Below, in pieces: positions 52,601 to 62,675 of a DNA stretch of 64,000 nucleotides. Made by a program: the position numbers and the translations under genes. The DNA is from Lachnotalea sp041821265 (lineage in GTDB: Bacteria > Bacillota > Clostridia > Lachnospirales > Lachnospiraceae). A model generated the notes under the pieces. It did no database searches and was not told the origin of the DNA. It saw nothing but the letters and a program-made list of their open reading frames with translations. Location: positions 31,905 to 95,904 of the forward strand of contig JBGUEQ010000012.1 of the NCBI GenBank assembly GCA_041821265.1, read 5' to 3'. The stretch's first letter is position 1. Every line of letters starts with the position of its first letter.

Positions 52601-54643
52601 ATGAGCTGGGAACAAGCATGGTTAAAATATCATAAAATCGAAAATTATTTAGATGCAGATTACTTTTCTTTTGTTTGTACGATGGAAGCGGGAAAAGTAA
52701 TTGAAAGCGCTATAGAAGAGTTGAAGCTAGCAACAAAGAAGATGTTTGGAAAGTCAATTGATATAAAGCGTAGTATAGAAAAGTTTTCCAAACAAAAGTT
52801 ATGTGTGAGCGAGGGTGCACAAATAGATGAAAGTGAAATACAAAAGGGTATTATCTTAAGCTTAATTACAGATAAATTGTTAGGCGCAGAAGGCTACAAA
52901 ATAGTAACAGTGGGAAACAAAATTGTAGTGAAAGCGAATACACAAGTAGGTCTTTTGTATGGAACATTTGGACTTCTTCGTAGGGCAGCGTGTCATGAGA
53001 GCATAAATAACATTACTATTGTATCTGTACCAGATAAAGAAATTCGTATGTTAAATCATTGGGACAATACGGATGGAAGCATTGAACGTGGATATTCAGG
53101 TGATTCTTTCTTTTTTGAAGAGAAGCAACCAGTGGTGAATGAAAGAATCAAGGATTATGCCAGACTTCTTGCCAGTACGGGTATCAATGCAACCGTAATT
53201 AATAATGTAAATGTTAAGGCGGAGGCTACTGAATTTATCACAGAACCATATTTACAGAAGATAAAGAAGTTAGTTGAATTATTTGACAGCTACGGTATTA
53301 AATTGTTTTTGAGCCTTAATTATGCATCTTCCATTGACATAGGAGGCTTGAATACTGCGGATCCTTTAGATTCACAGGTAATTACTTGGTGGGAATCCAG
53401 AATGAATCTAGTATATAACATAATTCCTACTTTAGGCGGATTTCTAGTAAAAGCGGACTCAGAAGGACGACCAGGTCCATTTACCTACGGTAGAAATCAG
53501 GCGGATGGAGCTAATATGTTAGCGCGTGCAATTGAACCGCATCAGGGTATTATCATTTGGAGATGCTTTGTTTATAATTGCCAGCAAGATTGGAGAGATA
53601 AAACTACCGATCGTGCAAGAGCGGCATATGATTATTTCTATAATTTAGATGGAGAATTCTTAGATAATGTAATATTACAGATTAAAAATGGACCTCTTGA
53701 TTTTCAAGTGCGTGAACCATTTATGCCACTATTTGGGAAATTAAAAAAGACAAATCATATTATGGAAATTCAAATTGCGCAAGAATACACAGGTCAGCAA
53801 ATTGATTTATGCTACTTGATTCCATGGTTTGAAGAATTATTAGCATCGAAAACGTATTGTGGAGAAACAAATAATACAATAGGAGATTTACTGGAAGGTA
53901 AATGTTGTAATCAAAAAGGACGCGGCATAGCAGCGGTAGCGAATACAGGAAACAATGTAAATTGGACAGGGAATGATTTGGCAGCCGCAAACTTTTATGG
54001 TTTTGGAAGATTAGCATGGAATAGTAAAATTACATCAGAAGATATTGCAAAAGAGTGGATTAAACAGACTTTTTCGAATGAAGAAGAAGTAGTTTCTACT
54101 ATTATAAAGCTGCTTTTAATGTCGTGGAAAACTTATGAAAAATATACAGCGCCACTTGGCGTTGGATTTATGGTAACACCTCATTATCATTATGGACCGA
54201 ATATTGATGGATACGAATATTCTAGATGGGGGACTTATCATAGAGCAGATCATATGGGAATTGGAGTAGATAGAACGAAAAAAGGAACGGGATATGCATC
54301 TCTATATTACCCACCACTGTCAAATAAATATGAAGATATCAAAGAATGTCCAGATGAATTGTTGTTATTTTTCCATCATGTTTCCTATAACCATGTGTTA
54401 AAGAATGGAAAAACAGTAATTCAACATATTTACGATACACATTTTGAAGGTGTATTAGAAGTAGAAGAAATGAATGACAGTTGGAATCATTTAAAAGATA
54501 AGATACCTGCAAAAGAATTTAGTAGAGTTGCACAACGATTTGAGCTACAAAAAAACAATGCAAAAGAGTGGTGTGATCAGGTTAATTCTTATTTCTACCG
54601 AAAGACTGGAATAGAGGATCAACATCAAAGAGTAATTTATTAG
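52601..54643 (+). CDS. aguA: GH67 alpha-glucuronidase
   Basis: 680 residues from ATG 52601 (AGGAG). N-terminal domain, then the barrel with conserved MLNHWDNTDGSIERGYSG, the FLVKADSEGRPGPFTYGR, IIWRCFVYN and IAQEYTGQQIDLCYL blocks of GH67. Intracellular alpha-glucuronidase that removes 4-O-methylglucuronic acid from the non-reducing end of aldouronic acids, unblocking them for the GH3 and GH43 xylosidases. Confidence 0.95.
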   Translation: MSWEQAWLKYHKIENYLDADYFSFVCTMEAGKVIESAIEELKLATKKMFGKSIDIKRSIEKFSKQKLCVSEGAQIDESEIQKGIILSLITDKLLGAEGYKIVTVGNKIVVKANTQVGLLYGTFGLLRRAACHESINNITIVSVPDKEIRMLNHWDNTDGSIERGYSGDSFFFEEKQPVVNERIKDYARLLASTGINATVINNVNVKAEATEFITEPYLQKIKKLVELFDSYGIKLFLSLNYASSIDIGGLNTADPLDSQVITWWESRMNLVYNIIPTLGGFLVKADSEGRPGPFTYGRNQADGANMLARAIEPHQGIIIWRCFVYNCQQDWRDKTTDRARAAYDYFYNLDGEFLDNVILQIKNGPLDFQVREPFMPLFGKLKKTNHIMEIQIAQEYTGQQIDLCYLIPWFEELLASKTYCGETNNTIGDLLEGKCCNQKGRGIAAVANTGNNVNWTGNDLAAANFYGFGRLAWNSKITSEDIAKEWIKQTFSNEEEVVSTIIKLLLMSWKTYEKYTAPLGVGFMVTPHYHYGPNIDGYEYSRWGTYHRADHMGIGVDRTKKGTGYASLYYPPLSNKYEDIKECPDELLLFFHHVSYNHVLKNGKTVIQHIYDTHFEGVLEVEEMNDSWNHLKDKIPAKEFSRVAQRFELQKNNAKEWCDQVNSYFYRKTGIEDQHQRVIY

Positions 54644-54666
54644 CTGATATAGAGGAGGCATAGTAA

Positions 54667-56244
54667 ATGCAATTGTCGAGTATTTGGAGTGATGGCATGA
54701 TTATACAAAGAGGAAAACTAATTTTACTAAAAGGTTATGCGAGAGGGAATAAAGTAACAGTAACCTTTGCTGGTGAAGTATATCAAGCCGCAGTAGAAGA
54801 TAATCAATGTTTTGAAATTCAAATACCATCTATGGAAGCAGGAGGACCATATGAAATTATATTGTATGATGGAGAAAGAAGCGTGATTTCAGATGTTATG
54901 ATTGGAGATGTATGGGTACTTGGTGGACAATCAAATATGGAATTACCTATTTCAAGGACGATGGATGTTTCCGGTAATGATGTGAAAGATGCCTATAATC
55001 CGGAAATACGTATGTTTCAGGTCCCAAAAGAATACAGCTTTGAGGGCCCAAGAAGTACTTTGAAGGGGGGGACTTGGAGGGAAGTTAATAAAAAAAATAT
55101 CATGGAATTTAGTGCAGTAGGGTATTTTCTAGCAATACAGTTATATCAGAAATATCAGGTTCCAATTGGACTGATCCATGCTGCAATTGGTGGTACTCCT
55201 ATCGAAGCATGGATGAGCGAAGAAACCTTACATCAAATAGGGGAATATGAAACGGTACTGTTAAGAAATAAAGATTCACAAAGGGTATCAAGAATCATAG
55301 AGGAAGATAACAATCGAATTACAAAGTGGCATGTCACGATGGATTCACAAGATGCAGGACTTCAAGAAAACAAATGGTTTGAAGAAAACTATAATGATAA
55401 GAAATATCAGAATATTGTGATACCAGGAATGTGGAAAAATACTTTTCTTGACGGATATAAAGGAAGTGTATGGTTTCGAAAGGAGTTCATGGTACCAGAT
55501 GAATGGTTAGATCAAGAAGTATTGTTAAGATTAGGAGCTATTATTGATGGAGATGAAACTTATGTAAATGGTGTTTTGGTAGGGCATACGGATTATCGAT
55601 ATCCGCCAAGAAAATATTTATTACCACCCAATCTTTTACATAAAGGAATGAATCAAATAACCCTGCGTGTTTTTAGTGATGCCCAGCCAGGTGGTTTTAT
55701 GCCGGGTAAAAAATATGGTTTGGAGTTAAAAGAAGAAGTTGTATCGTTAGAAGGACTGTGGAATTATAAAATTGGTGCTCCTATGAAACCACTAGAAATA
55801 CAAACTTTTTTTCAATATGAGCCTGCTGGAGTTTTTAATGGAATGATTTCTCCTCTTAGAGATTTGGGGATTTGTGGAGTGACTTTCTACCAGGGAGAAT
55901 CTAATACAAAAAATCCAAAGGGATATGCTGATAAATTTGAACACATGATACAAGATTGGAGACAGGTATTTAATCAGGGAAATATCCCATTTCTCTATGT
56001 CCAACTTGCAAATTTTACCGATGGAGAAACTGAAAAGTTAGATGAAAACTGGGAATTGTTACGACAAGAGCAAGAAAAAGTTTTGAGAGTAGCCAACACA
56101 GCAATGGTTGATGCTTTTGATATTGGTGAATATAATGATTTGCATCCACAGAATAAGAAAGAACTAGGGAGACGACTTTTTGTAGCTGCGAGAAGACTTG
56201 TATTCAAAGAAGAAGTTTTGGAAGAAGCAAATATCAAATTTTAA
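54667..56244 (+). CDS. SGNH acetylesterase (sialate O-acetylesterase-like)
   Basis: 525 residues. Catalytic Ser89 in GGQSNMEL and the terminal Asp491/His493 in DLHP fit the SGNH (DUF303/sialate O-acetylesterase) fold. Residues about 230-370 hold a jelly-roll insert (GSVWFRKEF...VNGVLVGHT) like that of GH2 sugar-binding domains. In this operon it probably removes acetyl groups from xylo-oligosaccharides. GAGGAGGC ribosome site. Confidence 0.88.
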   Translation: MQLSSIWSDGMIIQRGKLILLKGYARGNKVTVTFAGEVYQAAVEDNQCFEIQIPSMEAGGPYEIILYDGERSVISDVMIGDVWVLGGQSNMELPISRTMDVSGNDVKDAYNPEIRMFQVPKEYSFEGPRSTLKGGTWREVNKKNIMEFSAVGYFLAIQLYQKYQVPIGLIHAAIGGTPIEAWMSEETLHQIGEYETVLLRNKDSQRVSRIIEEDNNRITKWHVTMDSQDAGLQENKWFEENYNDKKYQNIVIPGMWKNTFLDGYKGSVWFRKEFMVPDEWLDQEVLLRLGAIIDGDETYVNGVLVGHTDYRYPPRKYLLPPNLLHKGMNQITLRVFSDAQPGGFMPGKKYGLELKEEVVSLEGLWNYKIGAPMKPLEIQTFFQYEPAGVFNGMISPLRDLGICGVTFYQGESNTKNPKGYADKFEHMIQDWRQVFNQGNIPFLYVQLANFTDGETEKLDENWELLRQEQEKVLRVANTAMVDAFDIGEYNDLHPQNKKELGRRLFVAARRLVFKEEVLEEANIKF

Positions 56245-56278
56245 ATGCGCGTGAAAGATTGTATGAATGGAGGAAATT

Positions 56279-57310
56279 ATGAAAATAGCATTAATGGAAA
56301 AACCAGGAGATATTAAAATAAAAGAAGTAGCAATGCCTGAACCAAAGGATAATGAATTATTGGTTCAGATTAAACATGTGGGTATCTGTGGTTCAGATAT
56401 TCATTATTATGAACATGGTAGAATAGGTGATTTTGTTGTAGAAAATCCAATTATCTTAGGTCATGAATGTGCTGGAATAGTGACAGGTATGGGAAAAGAT
56501 GTGACAGGATTTACGTTAGGTGATGTAGTAGCATTAGAACCAGGCCATACCTGTGGTAAATGTGAATTTTGTTTATCTGGAAGATATAATTTGTGTCCAG
56601 ACGTAGTATTTATGGCAACGCCACCCTATGATGGAGCGTTCTGCGAATGTGTAGCATATCCATCTCATATGGCGTTTAAATTACCAATAGGAATAGACAC
56701 TATGGAAGGCGCTCTAATTGAACCGTTAGCTGTAGGCATGCATGCAACGAATCAAGGTAAGGCACAACTTGGTCAATCGGCGGTTATTCTGGGTTCTGGA
56801 TGTATTGGTCTTTGTACACTTCTTAGTTTGAAAGCAAAGGGAGTAACTACTATTTATGTAGTAGATGTTATAGAAAAAAGGCTAACTAAAGCAGAAGAAC
56901 TTGGTGCTACAAAAGTAATAAATGGATTGAAAGAAGATACCATAGAAACCATTATGCAGTTGACAGAGGGTAAAGGAGTTGATATGGTATATGAGACGGC
57001 AGGAAATAAAATTACAACAGCACAAACGAGTGCACTTGTAAAACGTGGTGGTACTATCATATTAGTAGGTATGGCGCCTGATCCAACAATTTCCTATGAT
57101 TTTGGTACATTAATGGGTAAGGAAGCTTCTATTAAGACCGTTTTTCGTTATAGAAATATATATCCATCTGCAATTGCTGCTGTTGCAGCAGGTATGATTC
57201 CAATTAAAGGAATTGTTACTGATACATTTAAGCTAGCAAATACAGCACAGGCGATGGAGTATTCGGTAAAAAATAAAGCAGATATTGTAAAAGCTGTAAT
57301 TGAAATGTAA
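56279..57310 (+). CDS. Zinc-dependent polyol dehydrogenase
   Basis: 343 residues from ATG 56279 (GGAGG). Catalytic zinc ligands Cys37, His62, Glu63; structural zinc Cys92/95/98/106; NAD site GSGCIGL. Medium-chain alcohol dehydrogenase of the sorbitol/xylitol/L-iditol class. In a xylan operon xylitol-xylulose or arabitol interconversion is likely; not certain. Confidence 0.92.
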   Translation: MKIALMEKPGDIKIKEVAMPEPKDNELLVQIKHVGICGSDIHYYEHGRIGDFVVENPIILGHECAGIVTGMGKDVTGFTLGDVVALEPGHTCGKCEFCLSGRYNLCPDVVFMATPPYDGAFCECVAYPSHMAFKLPIGIDTMEGALIEPLAVGMHATNQGKAQLGQSAVILGSGCIGLCTLLSLKAKGVTTIYVVDVIEKRLTKAEELGATKVINGLKEDTIETIMQLTEGKGVDMVYETAGNKITTAQTSALVKRGGTIILVGMAPDPTISYDFGTLMGKEASIKTVFRYRNIYPSAIAAVAAGMIPIKGIVTDTFKLANTAQAMEYSVKNKADIVKAVIEM

Positions 57311-57392
57311 TAAGGTTGTTAACTACAAAGGTGCCGATTAGTTACAAAATCTGGTTTGAGAAGCAGCATTAAAACTGCAGTTAGGAGTGTGT

Positions 57393-57699
57393 ATGCCCAT
57401 TAATTTATTGTTGATGGTATTAGGAATTTATTATTTTTATACTGGAATGCAAACAATGAGGGGGGGGGCGCACCAGACGTGAGACAAAGGCAATGCTTAA
57501 AGAAGAGACCTGGAAAGCCTGGATCGCTCAAAAAGGAAGAGCGAATATTCTACAAGGAATATTTTGGATTTTAATGGCGTTTGCATATATATTTGGAGCA
57601 ACTAAGTTGATGATAATTTTACTTGTAGGTGTTATTGTTTCTATTATTAAGGAATTAAGGGCGAATAAAAAATATACAGGAAAATATATCATTAATTAG
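57393..57699 (+). CDS. Small membrane protein interrupted by a G9 tract
   Basis: Read from ATG 57393 (TAGGAG) the frame gives a hydrophobic N-terminus (MPINLLLMVLGIYYFYTGMQ) and stops soon after nine consecutive G (57460-57468). In the +1 frame it continues ETKAMLKEETWKAWIAQKGR and two hydrophobic segments to 57699. Deleting one G joins both into a 102-residue protein with three membrane segments. Whether this is slippage-based variation or an assembly slip cannot be told here. Function unknown. Confidence 0.55.
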
Positions 57700-58057
57700 C
57701 CGATTTCTCTTAATATAGGATTACTATTTGTGAAAGAATTTTCTGACAATATAGGCCTATTTGTTTTTTGAGTTATGTATACCTTATACCGGCAACAGAC
57801 TAGAATCTAGAGTTATAAATTCAGGACAAAGTTTAATCTTACGCATAAGGGAATCAATAATTGAATTCTACTAGTTGACAAATAACACGAAAGTGTTAGA
57901 ATTTCAATATAAAGTTTTAAAATTTAAAAAAGATTTAGAAGGATAGAGATATTATGACTAGAAGACTCAGATTCCTAGGATTGACGACGATGTTAATTGA
58001 TGACAATTGAAGGTTCGCAAAGCGTACTATTCATTGCTATTATTTTGGGAGGGTTAA
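57700..58057. other. Intergenic region before glgP
   Basis: Holds a TTGACA at 57875, a small AACAC-GAAA-GTGTT hairpin, and a 19-codon frame at 57954-58010 with a fair ribosome site (AGAAGGATAG) that could be a leader peptide. No other feature seen. Confidence 0.4.
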
Positions 58058-60319
58058 ATGTTAGAGATAAAATTACAATCAATAGTTAACGGCAGATATG
58101 GAAAAAATATTGCAGAATGTAGTAATGAAGAAGTATATTATGCATTATTAGAGTTTACTAAAAATAGTATTAAATCAAAAGAAAGCAATAAAGGCGAAAG
58201 AAAACTCTATTATATTTCAGCAGAGTTTTTAATTGGAAAACTTTTATCAAATAATTTGATTGACTTAGGGCTTTTTGATGAAATAAGTAAGATTTTAAAG
58301 AAAAATGGTAAAGCGATTACTGAAATCGAAGAAATAGAGCCAGAACCGTCTTTGGGGAATGGTGGACTTGGAAGACTTGCAGCATGTTTTCTGGATTCGA
58401 TTGCAACGTTGGGTTTAAATGGAGATGGTATTGGTCTTAACTATCATTTTGGATTATTTAAACAGGAATTTGATAATAATATACAAAATGAGAAGAAGAA
58501 CCCTTGGATTCTGCCAGAAAGCTGGTTGAATAAAACAAATATCAGTTATAAAGTACCGTTTAAAAATTTTACAGCAACATCCATCCTTTATGATATCGAT
58601 GTGACAGGATATAAGAACAAAAGTAATAAATTAAGACTTTTTGATATAGATACAATTGATGAAAGCATCGTGGAGAAAGGGATTACCTTTGATAAGGAAG
58701 AAATAGCGAAAAACTTAACGCTTTTCTTATATCCAGACGATAGCGATGTGGAAGGGTTGCTTCTGAGAATTTATCAACAGTATTTTATGGTTAGTAATGG
58801 TGCACAGTTAATATTAGATGAGTGTAGAACAGCTGGATATGATTTGAAAAAGCTCAATGAATATGTAGTTATTCAGATTAATGACACACATCCATCTTTG
58901 GTTATTCCAGAACTAATTCGATTGCTAATGGAAGAAGGGATTTCACTAGATGATTCTATTCAAATTGTATCAAAAACATGTGCTTATACCAATCATACGA
59001 TTTTAGCGGAAGCATTAGAGAAATGGCCACTGAGCTATTTAGAAAAGGTAGTGCCACATTTATTACCTATTATTAAAGAATTGGATTTAAGAGTAAAATC
59101 AAAATACAAGGACAAAGCGGTAGCAATTATTGATAAAGAGAATCGAGCTCACATGGCACATATGGATATTCACTATGGATTTAGTGTAAATGGTGTTGCA
59201 GCTCTTCATACAGAGATTCTTGAAAAAGAAGAGTTAAATGCTTTTTATAAAATATATCCAGAGAAATTCCATAATATAACGAATGGAATTACTTTTAGAA
59301 GATGGTTATTGTACTGTAATCAGCCACTAGCAAAATATATGGAAGAATTAATTGGCGAGGGCTATAAAACAGATGCTTTGATGTTAGAAAACTTACTGAA
59401 ATTTAAAGATGACAAAAAAGTATTGAAAAGACTAGAAGAAATTAAATTTGATAATAAAGTTGCTTTGAAAAAATATTTGAAAGACACACAAGATGTTACG
59501 ATTGATGAAAACTCCGTGTTTGATATTCAAATAAAGCGTTTGCATGAGTATAAACGTCAACAAATGAATGCGTTGTATATTATTTATAAATATCTTGAAA
59601 TAAAAAAAGGGAATTTGCCCAAGAAACCAATCACAATGATATTTGGAGGTAAGGCGGCTCCTGCATATATTATTGCGAAAGACATTATCCATGTTATACT
59701 TTGCTTGCAGGAATTGGTTCAACATGACCCAGAAGTAAATAAATATCTTAATGTTGTTATGGTGGAGAACTATAATGTTACTAAGGCAGAAAAGCTAATT
59801 CCTGCATGCGATATTTCTGAACAGATATCACTTGCATCAAAAGAAGCTTCAGGTACGGGGAATATGAAATTCATGCTAAATGGCGCAGTTACACTTGGGA
59901 CAGAAGATGGTGCTAATGTAGAGATTCACCAATTAGTGGGGGAAGAGAACATTTACATTTTTGGAACAGAAAGTGAAGAAGTTATCAATCATTATAGAAA
60001 AGCAGATTATGTATCAAAAGATTATTATGATAAAGATCCAATGATTCATGAGCTAGTAGAATTTATATTATGCCGCGATATGCTTTTGATTGGGGAAAAA
60101 CGTAATTTGATTCGATTATATAATGAATTAATTAATAAAGACTGGTTTATGACATTGCTAGATGTTAAAGATTATATTCAAACAAAAGAACAGATGCTAG
60201 AAGATTACAATGATAGAGATAGTTGGAATCAGAAGGCACTTGTCAATATAGCAAAAGCAGGTTTCTTTTCCGCTGACAGGGCAATTAAGCAGTATAATGA
60301 GAAAATCTGGAAGTTATGA
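58058..60319 (+). CDS. glgP: Glycogen/starch phosphorylase
   Basis: 753 residues. Family landmarks include EPSLGNGGLGRLAACFLDS, VIQINDTHPS, ITNGITFRRWL, IKRLHEYKRQQMNALYI, and the pyridoxal phosphate lysine Lys604 in GTGNMKFMLNGA. It releases glucose 1-phosphate from glycogen. GGGAGGG before ATG. Stand-alone, so separately controlled from the xylan operon. Confidence 0.95.
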   Translation: MLEIKLQSIVNGRYGKNIAECSNEEVYYALLEFTKNSIKSKESNKGERKLYYISAEFLIGKLLSNNLIDLGLFDEISKILKKNGKAITEIEEIEPEPSLGNGGLGRLAACFLDSIATLGLNGDGIGLNYHFGLFKQEFDNNIQNEKKNPWILPESWLNKTNISYKVPFKNFTATSILYDIDVTGYKNKSNKLRLFDIDTIDESIVEKGITFDKEEIAKNLTLFLYPDDSDVEGLLLRIYQQYFMVSNGAQLILDECRTAGYDLKKLNEYVVIQINDTHPSLVIPELIRLLMEEGISLDDSIQIVSKTCAYTNHTILAEALEKWPLSYLEKVVPHLLPIIKELDLRVKSKYKDKAVAIIDKENRAHMAHMDIHYGFSVNGVAALHTEILEKEELNAFYKIYPEKFHNITNGITFRRWLLYCNQPLAKYMEELIGEGYKTDALMLENLLKFKDDKKVLKRLEEIKFDNKVALKKYLKDTQDVTIDENSVFDIQIKRLHEYKRQQMNALYIIYKYLEIKKGNLPKKPITMIFGGKAAPAYIIAKDIIHVILCLQELVQHDPEVNKYLNVVMVENYNVTKAEKLIPACDISEQISLASKEASGTGNMKFMLNGAVTLGTEDGANVEIHQLVGEENIYIFGTESEEVINHYRKADYVSKDYYDKDPMIHELVEFILCRDMLLIGEKRNLIRLYNELINKDWFMTLLDVKDYIQTKEQMLEDYNDRDSWNQKALVNIAKAGFFSADRAIKQYNEKIWKL

Positions 60320-60369
60320 TGTATTTGTTTAAAACAAGTTGGGAAATTTAAAGAATAATAGGAATGTTT

Positions 60370-60457
60370 AAAATAGGTAAGGGGCAAAATTTGTATTAAT
60401 TTTGTACACTTACCTATTTAATTAAAGGCACTATGTGAAAAATACACACCACGCGGG
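60370..60457. repeat. Dispersed palindromic repeat, copy B
   Basis: AAATAGGTAAG pairs with CTTACCTATTT around an inner GCAAAATT/AATTTTGT hairpin, then AAAGGCACTATGTG and ACACACCACGCGGG, as in copies A and C. Confidence 0.6.
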
Positions 60458-60465
60458 TTTGGTTA

Positions 60466-61212
60466 TTAAAGAAATCCTCCATCAAATTGAATGACTTGAC
60501 TTGTTAAATAGGAATGTCCCACAGCCAAATCATATACAAAATCAGCCACTTCCTCAGGTCTTGCAATTCGATCGGTTGGTATTTCTTCTATTAGAGAGAC
60601 ACGTTCCTCTTTTGTTAGAAAACTGTTCATACTGGTATCAATTACACCGCAAGCAATTGCATTCACTTGTATATTGCTAGGAGCGAGTTCTTTGCCTAAT
60701 GCTTTGGTAAATGCATTTATTCCACCCTTGGAAGTCGAATATGCAACCTCGCAAGAAGCACCGCAAATACCCCAAACAGAAGAAATATTAATGATTTTTC
60801 CTGACTTATTACGAACCATATGAGGAATAGCAAGTTTAGAACAATTAAAAACTGAGGTAAGATTAGTTTGAATAATATGATTCCATTCCTCAATCGTCAT
60901 ATCCTCCAAAAGTCCCATATGGCAGATTCCGGCGTTGTTAATCAATATATCAATCCCTTTGTATTTGGCTTGGATTTGATTATAAAGTGCAACCGCATTT
61001 TGGTAGTCGCCGATATCGCCTATAAAGGATAAACAATTACAATCGTATGCCTCTTCAAGTAAAAGTTTAAGATTATTTAATTTTGCAATAGATTGGTTCC
61101 CAGTTATAATGATATTAACGAAACCTTCTTTGGCAAATTTGATAGCAATTGCTTTTCCAATTCCCCGAGATGCACCTGTAATCAATACAGTTTTTATATT
61201 TTTCGATGTCAT
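60466..61212 (-). CDS. Short-chain dehydrogenase/reductase (FabG-like)
   Basis: 248 residues from ATG 61212, with GGAGGATAT upstream. NAD(P) site TGASRGIG, NNAGIC, catalytic Ser in NISSVWG and YSTSK. FabG-like; no fatty-acid genes nearby, so a general carbonyl reductase role is possible. Transcribed alone on the minus strand. Confidence 0.9.
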   Translation of the reverse strand: MTSKNIKTVLITGASRGIGKAIAIKFAKEGFVNIIITGNQSIAKLNNLKLLLEEAYDCNCLSFIGDIGDYQNAVALYNQIQAKYKGIDILINNAGICHMGLLEDMTIEEWNHIIQTNLTSVFNCSKLAIPHMVRNKSGKIINISSVWGICGASCEVAYSTSKGGINAFTKALGKELAPSNIQVNAIACGVIDTSMNSFLTKEERVSLIEEIPTDRIARPEEVADFVYDLAVGHSYLTSQVIQFDGGFL

Positions 61213-61655
61213 AATATCCTCCATTTATATAGCTATTTAAGTATATTATGGTAGAAGAAAGAGCTAAGTAATTATTGCTCGTATATTCCTTCTATCATTT
61301 CTTTTATTTGAATCATAGCATGATATAAAAGGATTATCAATATTATCAAATAAAGTAACGATTCAGCGCCATCATAGTTATAGTAGCGGTTTAGCCATAC
61401 GATTCATAATGTTTTAGAATATACAAATATGCTAATCAGTTCGGCAATTGACTGGTATATTATTTCATGTAGGTCGTTTGTCCTATAGAAATAATGAAAC
61501 AAATTGCAATTAGAGTGCAAGCACTCACACTCAATCGGTATCATCAGTTCAGGATGACTGAACTGATATTTAAAAAAATATTAAAATTTAACTGTATAAA
61601 AAGCAGTTAGTTTGATATAATAAGAACAAAATAAAAGATTGGAGTTGATTTGATT
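61213..61655. other. Divergent intergenic region with repeat scraps
   Basis: A degraded end of the MITE family (ATTCAGCGCCATCATAGTTA, 61361-61380, reverse orientation of 33981-34002), and a perfect ten-pair hairpin ATCAGTTCAG/CTGAACTGAT (61543-61552 with 61558-61567). TATAAT at 61616-61621 is the likely -10 box for trxB. Confidence 0.5.
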
Positions 61656-62570
61656 ATGTATGATTTAATAATAATAGGATCTGGACCAGCTGGACTTTCG
61701 GCAGCGGTATATGCACAACGTGCAATGTTAAATACTCTAGTAATAGAGAAAAATGTAATGAGTGGAGGTCAAATTCTCAATACATATGAAGTGGATAATT
61801 ATCCAGGTTATAAAGGTATAAACGGATTTGATCTCGGAATGAAATTCAGAGAACATGCGGATCAATTGGGCGCTACCTTTACAGAAGAAGAAGTCTTGAA
61901 AATAGTTTCAGAAGGAAAGACAAAGAAAGTTATTACTCAAAAACAAACCTATGAGACTAAAACAATCATTATTGCCACAGGAGCAAGATATAGAAAATTA
62001 GATGTGCCAGGCGAGGCCGAGTTTTCAGGCATGGGAGTATCTTATTGTGCGACTTGTGATGGAGCATTTTTTAGAAATAAGACAACTTGCGTAGTTGGTG
62101 GTGGAGATGTAGCGGTAGAGGATGCGATTTTCTTGGCAAGAATGTGCAAGAAAGTATTTGTAGTTCACAGAAGGAATGAATTTAGAGCAGTAAAGAGTCT
62201 ACAGGAGAAGTTGTTTTCATTAGATAATGTAGAAGTGATATGGGATAGTAAAGTTGAACAGATTAATGGTGATGAAAAAGTTAACTCAATTGTAATAAAA
62301 AATGTTAAGACAAATGAAGAACAAATTACTGACGTAGATGGAGTGTTCGTGGCAGTAGGTATTATTCCTAATTCAGATGAATATGTAGGAGTAGTTGCTA
62401 TGAATGAGCAAAAATATATTATTGCGGGCGAGGAATGTAGCACTAATATAGAAGGAATCTTTGCGGCAGGTGACATAAGAACTAAAATGTTAAGGCAAAT
62501 TATTACAGCTGCATCAGATGGAGCAAATGCAATTACATCTGTTCAAAACTATATAAATACAGCACTTTAA
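61656..62570 (+). CDS. trxB: Thioredoxin reductase
   Basis: 304 residues from ATG 61656; TTG 61650 is an alternative. FAD site IGSGPAGLSAA, redox pair Cys131-Ala-Thr-Cys134, NADPH site VGGGDVAVEDA, and the C-terminal FAD motif GIFAAGDIR. It transfers electrons from NADPH to thioredoxin or a related disulfide protein. GGAG at 61641. Confidence 0.95.
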   Translation: MYDLIIIGSGPAGLSAAVYAQRAMLNTLVIEKNVMSGGQILNTYEVDNYPGYKGINGFDLGMKFREHADQLGATFTEEEVLKIVSEGKTKKVITQKQTYETKTIIIATGARYRKLDVPGEAEFSGMGVSYCATCDGAFFRNKTTCVVGGGDVAVEDAIFLARMCKKVFVVHRRNEFRAVKSLQEKLFSLDNVEVIWDSKVEQINGDEKVNSIVIKNVKTNEEQITDVDGVFVAVGIIPNSDEYVGVVAMNEQKYIIAGEECSTNIEGIFAAGDIRTKMLRQIITAASDGANAITSVQNYINTAL

Positions 62571-62600
62571 TGGCAAATAATTACAAAAGATGACATTGTA

Positions 62601-62629
62601 TTGACAAAAAAAACATCCTTTGATATACT
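62601..62629 (+). promoter_or_regulatory. Promoter of the NlpC/P60 gene
   Basis: TTGACA (62601-62606), 17 bases, TATACT (62624-62629). Confidence 0.8.
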
Positions 62630-62675
62630 TATTCTTGTAACAAAATTAACAATTATGTAACAATTGGAGAATACA

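Noticed and set aside
57954..58010. Leader peptide of glgP
   Set aside because: The frame and ribosome site exist, but there is no attenuator hairpin or biased codon content to support a leader function.
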